A DNA stretch of 64,000 nucleotides from the NCBI RefSeq assembly GCF_000003195.3, contig NC_012878.2:13013104-13077103 (forward strand), read 5' to 3'. A program made the position numbers and the translations under genes. Below, one piece after another: positions 1-9,900 of the stretch (the stretch's first letter is position 1; every line of letters starts with the position of its first letter). Below the pieces are notes generated by a model. The model did no database searches, was not told the DNA's origin, and saw only the letters and a program-made list of their open reading frames with translations. Origin of the DNA: Sorghum bicolor. Lineage: Eukaryota > Streptophyta > Magnoliopsida > Poales > Poaceae.

Positions 1-819
1 TTCCTCGGCGCGAGAAAAATGCATATTTAGGAATACAATCACCACGCTTTACAATTTTGGGTAGACACTTAATTTTCTTGCTATTATGTATATTTCCTCC
101 GTTTATAGTATTCCTCCATTAATTTGGCATATGAACTAATATTTTTGCCCTTTTGCTTGTTTTAACGTTTCTTTTACTCTTTTGCACATTACATACTGAT
201 GCAGGTAGCACCATGGCCCATATAGGCAAGCAAGCAGGGTGGCTACCCCCTGGTAAGTAGGCTGCTGGTTGGCTGGCCGCCGGTGCCGCCGGACATAAAA
301 ATTATAGAACAATGACCAAATAAAAATTCTAAAATATTAAACATAATAAAAAATTTCCACAAAAATTCTTGGCATATGACACAATAATAAGCACAGTAAT
401 CATAAGTTCATCTTACAAATCCATGAATTTAGCATAAACAAGTTAATCTCACAAAACCATAGTTATATTTTAAATGAGTTACATCATATATCAAATAAAA
501 ATTCAGGATTCATCACAAATAAAATCATTCATCCAATATGTAGCCTTTTCTTTAGTATGATATTTTTTCATGTAAACACCATGCATCCTCACAGTACTAG
601 TGGTGTCAGTTTATGCAGAGCCGCCCTCTCCTAATAAGAACGTAAGCTGACTGCACAGAAGTATGGTACGACAATTAGATGTATAATAAAATTTATTGCA
701 CAATAAATGTGTTAATTTTCCTTACCTTCTAGTGAACCTTCGTGTACCATTGAAGAAATGAGCTTGCACAATAAAGAGTCCATGTACTGTACCTCATGAA
801 CTATGATCATTCAATCCAT
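1..819. other. AT-rich sequence without a recognisable gene
   Basis: I see no coding region, RNA gene or clear repeat here. A short GC-rich patch lies near 205-292. The stretch probably belongs to the far part of the decayed CACTA element whose transposase lies just to the right on the minus strand, but I found no CACTA-type terminus, so its left end may lie outside the window. Confidence 0.4.
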
Positions 820-3340
820 TGCCACTAGCATCCACTGTTGTTCCCTCAATGTCTTACATTTACATTATTAAACATATCTGCAAGGTGTGTGACATGGAAT
901 GGCTCATTTTCTACATCGTCTTCCCATTCATCACAACCTATGTCATATATATCTCTTGGTTTCAGCTTCATGACTACAGACCACCTAGGGTTTTATTTCT
1001 CATCAGCATAAAACACCTGGTCGGCTTGATTAGGAAAAATATACAGTTCATGAACAATCTTTTCTCAGAAATTAACAAGTGTGTACCCATACTTGTCCTT
1101 CTTTATTCCTCTTTTAGAAATAACATCAACCCATTCACATTTGAAAAGTACCACAGAAAAATTCCTAGAGTAGTTTAACTCAATAATATCAATTATCCTC
1201 TCATAGTAAGTCACATCTTCTAAAACTGGCCTACCATCACTTGCACTGGCATAACTTGATGTTTTTGCAGTTAGCACTACACCACTATTTTGTGTCACCT
1301 TATCCAATCGTTTTGGCCTAAAATGGAAACCTCGACTGTTGAAAGCACGATACCTTTTCCCAGCATCAACTGGCCCACAAGCTAGCCATCTAATGTCATC
1401 TTTAATACCATGAATGCCATTTTTCCTCTCTAATTGTATTATCTGTACAATTATACATGTTTAGTCCTCCATGTTAGTGCTACATAAGCATTTTGAGTTA
1501 AGGTACTTACATGAGTTGTAAACCATTGGTGGAACTTCTCATTTTGGATTTTCTCAATATCTCTATAACTGGCTCTATGTCCAGTACCATTTCCAATGAT
1601 CTCTTCAGCATGAGCTCTACATTTTAAATATAAGAAAATTTATGGGAGGCAAAAAAATAAATTTAAGCTTACAATTTTTACCTAAGGTATGGATCGACGT
1701 CAGAGCAATTGAAAAGCACATATCTATGTGCTTGTACTTTAGCCAAACCTCTCTCAGGAAATAACTACTTGGCTTCCCAAGTGGTTTCCCAGAATGAGGA
1801 AAAAGAGTTAATACATGTCTAGTAGAGCATCCAAGTGACTCCTCATTATCATTATTCCATGAAAGCCTATTAGACAGTGGAAACCATCAAGAAATGTTGA
1901 ACAAAAGTGCATAGCCTCTTTTGCAAGAACTGATTCTGCAATGCAGCCCTCGGGATGAGCTTTATTTCTCATGTTTGACTTCAAATCACCGAGGTACCTA
2001 CACAAACTAGTATAAATTAATAAAAATTATAATTTAGCATGCAAAGAGAAGGTACCAACACATGGATCTTAATTCTTTTATAAGAAAACATACATTTCCA
2101 CAAAATACATTGACCGATAACATACTGGACCACCTATTTTTGTCTCTATTGCTAAGTGAAGAACTAGATGCACCATGATAGTGAAAAGCCGGAGAGGGAA
2201 TATTATCTCCATCTGATATAACATCATTATGATTCAGTCCTCTAATTTCTCAAGTTCACTAATGTGGAGAACTTTTGCATTCAGTTCTCTAAAATATCCA
2301 CAAAGATCAAATAAGATAGATGTAACTTCATCGGGGAGAAGACCTCTCAGAGTAAGTGGAATAAGTTGTTGCATTAGTATGTGGCAGTCATGACTTTTTA
2401 GGCCTAAAATTTTTGCTTAACCAACATTTACACATCTAGAGATGTTACTAGAATAACCATCTAGAACTTTTATGTCATGAAGGACTTTACAAAATTGTTG
2501 CTTCTCCTCTTTAGACATGTTATACAAAAGCATGAGGCAAGTAATACTTACCATTAGCCTTTTTTGTGGATGTAGATCTAGCCTGATGTTCATTTCTTGC
2601 AAGTCTTTCCTTGCATGTAGATTGTCCTTTGATTTGCCATCCATTTCTAAAAGTGTCTCAAAAATATTTTCACACACATTCTTCTCTATATGCATAAAGT
2701 CAAGATTGTGTCGTAGCAAATTATGATTCTAGTAAGACAAACTAAATAGGCCACTAACACCCTTCTAGGTTTTGGAATTCTCAAAGTCTTATCCTTTCCA
2801 AAAGAGATACTCCAGAATAAGAAATAGGTCTCAACCGATGTCTTTGGTTCTGTCAAATAAACTAGCATCATAACAAAACTCATGACCAGTGGGTAGAAAT
2901 CATCGGTGTCCCATGAAACATTGCTTGAACTTTAAGCGTCTTGAACTTGTTTCACCTTCACAGGACACACAACCCAACTGTCCCATAGCACTGTACTGTG
3001 CCAGTATCCCTGTCCCAGGGTAGTCACTCACAGTATGTAATATTGTAGCATAAAGTTGAAATCTATCATCTCGAGATGCATCATATGTAGACATACCAGT
3101 GTCAAACAATTCATTTAGCTCATCATAAACTGGTTGCATAAATATATGGAAGTCCTTTCCAGGGTAACCAGGATTATTAGAGTGAGCATAAGAGCTTTCA
3201 TGCATAACCATGGTGGGAGGTTGTATGGTACTAATACAACTGGTCAACAACTATGGGTAGAATTTCACTTCCAATTTGGGTTAAAACCATCTGTTGCTAT
3301 TCCAAATATCATGTTTCAAGAATATGATGCAATATGAGGG
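820..3340 (-). pseudogene. TNP2-type CACTA transposase, broken
   Basis: Minus-strand fragments in transposase order cover the family. At 3250-2900 is the front of the Transposase_21 (TNP2) domain (PGYPGKDFHIFMQPVYDEL, then a Cys-containing stretch). At 2719-2417 is a segment with FMHIEKNVCENIFETLL and LHPQKR. At 2005-1808 is a DUF4218-like piece with HPEGCIAESVLAKEAMHF. At 1307-1065 is a DUF4216-like piece with [15 protein letters not shown] and FKCEWVDV, which continues with stops to about 820. Stops and frameshifts separate the pieces, so no working transposase is made. The intact relative at 34816-38075 carries the same domains in the same order. Confidence 0.8.
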
Positions 3341-3544
3341 TACAAAGATTCAGTCATTTTCCAAAACTATTGTAACAGTAAATAAATGTTCCTGTAGACA
3401 AGTAGATGTGTTACAATAAACTATTCTATAGTAACACGGCCAATTGGAATACACAAAAAATATGTTACTAAGAGAGCTAGCAACACTTTCTCCAACCTAT
3501 AGTAACACAAGTTGGTGTTACTTTATCACTGCGTTGTAGTAGTG
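820..3544 (-). mobile_element. Decayed CACTA (En/Spm) transposon, 5' end at 3544
   Basis: The right boundary is a CACTA terminus: read on the minus strand from 3544 the sequence starts CACTACTACAACGCAG. About 190 bp inside it (3350-3530) the motif TAGTAACAC and its inverse recur several times, as expected of subterminal transposase-binding repeats. Next, on the minus strand, comes a broken TNP2-type transposase. The order terminus, subterminal repeats, transposase fits the 5' half of an element. The opposite terminus was not found. The three bases outside 3544 are GCT; without the other end no target-site duplication can be confirmed. Confidence 0.75.
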
Positions 3545-4355
3545 GCTCCACCCTCGACCTCATCGCGACCACTCTAGCCTCAACATATGTTGACTCCACG
3601 AAGGACAATGATGCATGGGTCGACGCGGACTTTTTTGAGCTCCGTGGCCCTAAGGCTCTATGTTGATTCCTCGCCACAAGCGACTATTACTTCGGCTACT
3701 CCGACCCCGATGGGAGAGACTATGATCCCTCTCATGAGTGTTTTCACCTTGAGATGGAGGAGATAGAGCCAAAGGATGATGTTGCTGTGAGGCAAGACGA
3801 TCATACACCACCCTAGCAGGCTTTGTCCGCCGGCCCCCCAAGAAATCGGGCCATGATGTCCGTTCCTTAGGGCCACCGACGGGTCGAGCTTCAGCAGCAC
3901 CAAGAGCTCGAGGTCAAGCTAGAGCAAGACCGTGGGTGTTTGCAGCAACTGTGAGCCACCCTCAAACAAGAGCGGACAGGCCATAGTGACAACAGAGAAG
4001 CCCGTCTTAGAGCCCGCGATGTCCAACGTCGCATTAACGAGGATGAGAGAGGTGAACAACCCCTAGTCTACACCAGGGCCAGTCAAAATGTCGCTGCAGC
4101 GGCGAACCTCCTTCAGACGATGCCTGAGCCATCTACTTCGGAGGGGAGGCAGGTCCATGATGAGCTTCGCGGGCTCCTGGAGTGTGCAGCGGTATAGTAG
4201 GCTGAAAGCTCTGTGTCTCGACGACATGAGCTAGATGGCGAATGGCCCGCAGCACCCCCTCGGGAGGAACGGGAGGCCGCGGTTCACCCCGAGCCCCCAC
4301 GCAAGCAAGACAAGCCCAGGTCAGTGCGCGAACGCCTCGGGGATAATGTCGGGCA
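3545..4355 (+). pseudogene. Remnant of a Tat-type gypsy gag region
   Basis: This GC-rich block contrasts with the AT-rich flanks. The plus strand reads, through several stops and frame changes, as a charged gag-like protein: ELEVKLEQDRG near 3910, RASQNVAAAANLLQTMPEPS near 4080-4130, HDELRGLLECAAV near 4160, and PPREEREAAVHPEPPRKQD followed by RERLGD to about 4344. This Glu/Arg/Pro-rich composition ending in a RxRLGD-like motif resembles gag N-terminal regions of grass Tat elements. It is cut on the left by the CACTA end at 3544 and on the right by the fold-back element. The family call rests on remembered similarity. Confidence 0.5.
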
Positions 4356-4785
4356 TTGGTTTTGCTACATTGATAGTGGTTTTATGTTTTTCTTTTTTAT
4401 TTATTTTTGCTAAATCTTTTAAAAATTATAGTAAATCATAAAAATAATAAAATAAAAATATTCAATTTTTTTGACTCCACATGAGTAGATTTACACGGTT
4501 AATATATAATATGGTATGCTTTAGTATAACTTCTTTGTTGTAACTTTAGATCTATGAATTATTCCACTTAATTGCAGAAAAGCATAGATCTAAAGTTATA
4601 TCAAAAACTTTATACTAAATCATACAATATTATATGTTCAGTACGTAGATTTACTCACGTGAAGTTCAACAAAATTGGTTTTTTTATTTTATAATTTTTC
4701 TCTAATTTAGTATGATTTTGAAAGATTTAGTAAAAATAAATAAAAAAAGAAAAAGACAAAACCACTGTCACTATAGCAAAACCAC
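4356..4785. mobile_element. Fold-back MITE, about 430 bp
   Basis: The segment is almost wholly one imperfect inverted repeat centred near 4570. The left end reads GGTTTTGCTACATTGATAG and the right end is its near complement (CTATAGCAAAACC). The arms of about 190 bp stay paired into the centre, where AACTTTAGATCTATG faces CATAGATCTAAAGTT. It has no coding capacity and high A+T, typical of a non-autonomous DNA element. I could not settle a target-site duplication, so the superfamily is open. Confidence 0.65.
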
Positions 4786-5238
4786 CTTTAAGATCCATTT
4801 GAAGGGTTTATTTGACCGGTTTTAGAAAGTTTATGTGATAGAAAATATGGTTTTATTGTTGAGGGAGTGAAGTAGTCTACCCTCTATAGTTGAAGGGGTT
4901 TACGTAGACTTTTTCTATTAGATAGAGATAGAGATAGATATAGAGATAGAGATATAGATGTTAGTTGTTCAAAGTCAAATATTCTCTTTTATCATTATTT
5001 TTTTAAAAAAATATATTGGTTGATAATATAAGATTCATATTTTTAGATTTACTATTATAATAGTCCATTGTGAAATTATGTAGATTTTTTAAAATAATAA
5101 TCACACATAGAAATATTTAACTTTGGACCGTAGATATGTAAAGAAAACGAAAGGAGTATAACTATTACCATTATAATGGATAGAAACCTAGGTATGATCC
5201 TGACGAATTATTGCCTATATGAATTGCTTAATTGTTTG
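4786..5238. other. AT-rich spacer with a GATA-type simple repeat
   Basis: There is no gene. A short tandem run of TAGA/GATA units lies at about 4918-4962. The rest is unstructured A+T-rich sequence between two DNA elements. Confidence 0.5.
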
Positions 5239-5247
5239 TTATATAAA

Positions 5248-6238
5248 GACATAATAGTTATTTTGGTCTCTCAACTATTACTTCAGGCTCAATTTCGTTT
5301 CTAAATTTTCAAAACGATTGTTTTAGTCTTCAAAGTATACTTTTAGGTTCAGCTTTATCCTAGAACTACAGAGATGGTCGTTTTAGTCCTCAAACTTTAT
5401 ATTCTGACCTCAATTTCATTTTAAAACTATTAAAGTGTATTTTGTTATTTAAACTTTTATTTTTTAACTCAGGCCTTGTTCAGTTCGCGAAAAATTTTGG
5501 GTTTTGCTACCGTAGCACTTTCATTCGTATTTGATAATTATTGTCTAATCATAGATTAACTAGACTCAAAAGATTCGTCTTGCAAATTACACTGTGCAAT
5601 TAGTTATCTTTTTTATTTACATTTAATGCTTCATGCATGTGTCCAAAAATTTGATGTGATAGAAAATCTTGAAAAAATTTAGAAACTAAACAAGGCCTCA
5701 ACTTCGTCTACGTTGTACGTGGAACGTTGCACAATTGCACATCATTAGCTCCAACACCACCAACAATTGAAGATAGAGAAATAATATTTATCCAAAAACT
5801 CTTTCATGGTCATTCATAATTCCAAGCTGTTATTTTTAGTGTTACCTTGTAATTGTACCATTTATATATATCCAACTAAATTGATTTTGTGGGAGCAATT
5901 ATAGTTACATCAAACATATTTATTCTTCAAGAATACATGGATATATTGAAAACAATAGCAGATCTATAATTTTGATAATTTATGGATAAAATTATGCTTA
6001 AAATATAATATTTTATTTTTGAATAAACAAAACTGAGTTGAAAATAAAAAGTTAAATGCACTTTGATAGTTTATGGATAAAATTGAGCTCAAAATACTAA
6101 ACTTAAGAACTAAAACGGTCATTTTAATAGTTGTAGGATAAAATAGAGCCTAAACTAAAGTTTAAGAACCAAAATAACTGTTTTAAAAATTTAGAGATGA
6201 AATTGAACCTCGAGTAATAGTTGACGAACTATTGTGCC
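5248..6238. mobile_element. MULE-like fold-back element with 9-bp TSD
   Basis: The element is flanked by the 9-bp direct repeat TTATATAAA (5239-5247 and 6239-6247), the duplication length of Mutator-like elements. Its ends match in inverted orientation (GACATAATAGTT on the left against GGCACAATAGTT on the right strand). The arms extend over 200 bp and are built of degenerate units of about 60 bp containing TCAATTT(C/T)...TTTTAGT. No transposase is present, so it is non-autonomous. A second MITE sits inside the left arm at 5472-5697. It lies about 750 bp upstream of the CMT2 start codon. Confidence 0.75.
5472..5697. mobile_element. MITE with GGCCTTGTT termini, nested in the MULE-like element
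   Basis: Inverted ends GGCCTTGTTCAGTT and AACTAAACAAGGCC bound a 226-bp element. A 3-bp repeat TCA flanks it (5469-5471 and 5698-5700). Three-base duplications and this terminus suggest a PIF/Harbinger (Tourist-like) family, though the usual target is TWA. It interrupts the left arm of the surrounding fold-back element and is therefore younger. Confidence 0.75.
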
Positions 6239-6470
6239 TTATATAAACGCATTAAACGCATTAGTTTCAGGTTCCACTACAAAGAGATACGATCGTCCCT
6301 TCACAACGTGCTGATTGTTGCTGGAAACATTTTCGCAAGTTATATATAACAGAGTCGTATGGAGAGGTTGAAACAGTTTACGGCACTTTCTTGTGTATCT
6401 TTAAATTTGCCGCCGAGGTTTTATGGCAGAGACGTAGAGTACGATGTAGGAGTATGAGCTAACTAACGTA
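6239..6470. other. Short intergenic spacer
   Basis: No gene or clear element is visible beyond the right TSD of the MULE-like element. A TATATATAA run occurs near 6340, but nothing ties it to transcription of the downstream gene. Confidence 0.4.
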
Positions 6471-6708
6471 GGCCTTGTTTTAGTACTTAAAAAGTTTTGC
6501 AAAATGTTTCACCGTCACATCAAATCTTGCAGTATATATATAAAACATTAGATATAAATAAAAGAAATAATCAATTACATAGTTTATCTGTAATTAGCGA
6601 AACAAATATTTTAAACTTAGTTAGTCTATAATTAGATAATATTTGTCAAATATAATCAAAAGTACTACAGTGTCTATTTTGCAAAAAAATTTTGAACTAA
6701 ACAAGTCT
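6471..6708. mobile_element. MITE of the same GGCCTTGTT family in the CMT2 5' flank
   Basis: The left end GGCCTTGTTTTAGTA and right end TTTTGAACTAAACAAGTCT are inverted copies with minor decay. The 3-bp sequence GTA flanks both ends (6468-6470 and 6709-6711). The 238-bp body is A+T rich and non-coding. It ends 281 bp before the CMT2 start codon, so it probably lies in or beside the promoter or 5' leader. Confidence 0.7.
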
Positions 6709-6989
6709 GTAATTGTTGCATAAATCTAGAAAGATTTGTGGATCCCCTATGCTGAAAATGGATGGACACTGGCATGTGGGGTAGGCATGCAGCCGAATAT
6801 GGAAATCGAGAGTTGGAGTGTCTCGCGAGTCAGCCGGTCGTGACGTGCCCGTGCCCGTGCCGTGCGTGCGTGAAAATAGCACGAAAGTGCATCAGCCGAC
6901 TGGCCGCATCCATTGACTTCACCAAACTTCCTCGAGGGTTGCTCCATTTCCATCCGCCCTCCAGTCCGGTCCCCACTCCCCCGTGCTCC
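6709..6989 (+). promoter_or_regulatory. Probable core promoter and 5' leader of CMT2
   Basis: Base composition shifts here from A+T-rich transposon DNA to G+C-rich gene DNA. The frame of exon 1 stays open upstream to an ATG at 6762, which would add a Cys-rich 76-residue extension (with CPCPCRACVKIARKC). I prefer the ATG at 6990 because it sits in a CCATGG context and starts the Pro/Ser/Ala-rich region. I see no convincing TATA box. The transcription start cannot be fixed from sequence. Confidence 0.4.
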
Positions 6990-9900
6990 ATGGAGCCCGA
7001 GCCCCCGCCCCCCGGTCCCACCTCGCCCTCCTCGCCGCTGGCGACAGGCCCCGCTGCCGCCGCCTCTGAGGGTTCTCCGGCGGGCGGCGACGGCAGGGCG
7101 GAGGGCGACGAGGCGGGGGGTTTCAGCGCTGGGCTGGAGCCACTATGGTCGCTCCTCTTCGGCGACCCAGCGGAGCTGGAGCCCATGTGGTCGCCGCCGA
7201 GGGAGTTTGGTGTCGGCGCGGAATTCGCCGCCCCGGACCCGGAGGCGGAGGCCGATGTGGACGACGCGGAAGGGCCCTGGGACGGCGCGCCCTGGAGGTC
7301 CACCGGGGTTGTCGCCGGCGAGGGCCTGGCCACGTGCACGACGACGCTGCTGAACCCCACGCTGGCAGCCGGATTCTCCGAATTTTCGATCGCCGCCTCC
7401 GATACCACCACGGCAATTTCCCAGGGAGCCGTGCTAGAGGTCATGCCGATTCATTCCGGCCCTGATTCTTCTTCACCGGTGCCGTCGCCTTCGTGCTCCC
7501 CAATTCCGGTGGCTTTAGAGGAGCGTGCGCCTGTGGTGATCCCCGGCTCGGAGCCTCCGCTGCCGCTACCAGTGGCTTCTTCGGAAGCCATACTTGAAGA
7601 GGGAACTCTCGAGTGCACCTTCAACTCAGTGCCGTCGCCACCGGCTCTGCCTTCTTCAGATCGCCCTGATTTAGGGGCAGAGGATGGTCCCAACGATTGG
7701 TCCTCCTTACTGAAAGTTTTATCAGGATCCATGCCAGTTATTGATATGGCTGCGACGGAACGTCCTGGGGACAATGCTGCTAACTGCAGCATGTGTATGT
7801 CGGATATTGCTACTGGAGATGGCACACCGCTCCGAAGTTCTCCGAGGATAATGGCAGTCAAGACCAAAGCAAATGCCGCATCTTTGGAACATGAAATAGA
7901 ATCATCTAGAGCTTCCGAGCACCGCCTAGCGGTTTCTCGGCAGATTAGCACCAGTGAAGGGAGCCAACAACCTGTATCTGCTAGGTTATTTGAGGAGACC
8001 ACTGTCGCTTCAGGAAAACCAGTTCACTTGCCTGATGGGGTCAAGCCACAGGGATCACCAGATATCATTGACATATACACCTCCTCTACCGATGTTGTGG
8101 TGGCTTTACCGGTGGTGAGTAAAAGGTCCTTAAAGAATAAAGTAGTGTCAATCAAGACCAAAGCAAATGCTGCATCTTTGGAACAGGAAATAGAATCATC
8201 TAGAGCTTCCAAGCACCGCCTAGCGGTTTCTCAGCAGAGCACCGTTAGTGAAGGGAGCCAACAACCTGTATCTGCTAGGTTATTTGAGGAGACTACTGTT
8301 TCTTCAGGAAAACCAGTTCACTTGCCCGATGGGGTCAAGCCGCAAGGATCACCAGAGATTGTTGCCATACACTGCTCCTCTACGGATGTTGTGGTGGCTT
8401 TACCAGTGGTAAGTAAAAGGTCCTTGAAGAATAAAGTAGTGTCGTCTTCTCCAAGGAAGACTAGATCATCCTCAAAGGTGGTGGTGAATTCCAACAGGGT
8501 ATCAGCTGTTTCGCAAGTGATGAATTGTGTGCCTGCTGTGCATAAAGCCAGTTCTAGTATACCTCCTAGGAAGCATAAGCTTGCTTCTGAGAAGTGCTTG
8601 CCCAATTTGGAGAGAGTGGATGCTATGTTACACAACTCTGGATTAATAAGTGCTAACAAAGCGGTCCATGGGACGCCCCTAGAGGTAGAGGCAGCATTAT
8701 CTCAACCTCCAAAGGCAAAGCAGCCCAGGATATGCTTAGGGAAATGTTCATTGAATTTGAAGAGCGCAGAGAACAGTAGTAGCTCTATCTGTGAACTACC
8801 AATGGTCACAGTGACCTCAGCTCCGGAGGATAAACCGATCTCAGCTCCAGAGAATAAACCATTGGATACTCACTGTACTGATTCTGAAATGGTGGATAGC
8901 ATGGATGGTTCCTATTTCTTTGTGGGTGATGCAGTGCCTGATGAGGAGGCTCAGAAGAGATGGCCTCACCGCTACCAGAACAATCATTGCCTTCTGAAGA
9001 AGGTAGGCATGGGGTTTAACTGTTACTGCTCTCTGCATGGATGCATCATTATATAGTTTATTTAAAATATGAGAATGGGATATGAAGTATTATAGATTGA
9101 TAATGGAGAAATGGCTCTTTGAAAGTCTATCAAACTTTTTGCCATCTAGGGAGAGTAGAAGTAGCTGTTTACCAAAACAACATTCATCTTTTTATCACAC
9201 AAAAGAAATTCAACCTGCAGGGGCAGGTCGAGAAAACCCCCTAACCTCTGCCCCACCAATACACACCGGCACCATAGCCTATGTGAGAACAACCACGACT
9301 GGGGCCGGGCCTTAGACCCGTGCTTTGGCGTAGGACAGGCGAGGGGATTTTTTTAACCCTAGCCTGAAAATTCCCTCCTATGGGGTACTCAGGCCACCTA
9401 ACCAACTCACCTAGAGGCCTTTTCGTATAAGTTGCCTTTAATTTACTTTGCCAGCTCAGGTCACCTGACCAACCCAGCATGAAAGTTGTACTAAAGAAAT
9501 GTGTTAACGCCCTAAAATATCTGCTGCTTTAATTTAATAACTATAGGTCTATAGATGCGGAGAGCATTAATCTATCTATGTGCTCCAGAGTACATTATAA
9601 TTGCATTTCTTTAGACGACAGTCAAGGTATTTTGCCTAATATATATAAATTGGAAGTCAGAATTGGAGTCAAAGAGAAGTTTCAACTTCTAACCTAAAGA
9701 AAAAAAAATAATGACCTAATTGCAGGTTTTGAGGCTTTACTGTGTATGCAGATAGGGACTTGAAAATTGCTGATATGTCTGGATAAGGTTTCCAAAACAA
9801 CTAATAGCGATTTTAACATGACTATACGGACAGACGAATAGTGTTAAATTCATTCTATTTTAGGCACTTCTCATGAGGTTGAATAGATGATAAATTTAAC

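Noticed and set aside
6830..8659. Several minus-strand and alternate-frame open frames over CMT2 exon 1
   Set aside because: They mirror a G+C-rich real exon, show no domain and change with the tandem duplication.
6762..9056. A single-exon 764-residue protein
   Set aside because: It is CMT2 exon 1 plus upstream leader and read-through into intron 1. The donor at 9003 joins in phase to 16122, giving known CMT sequence.
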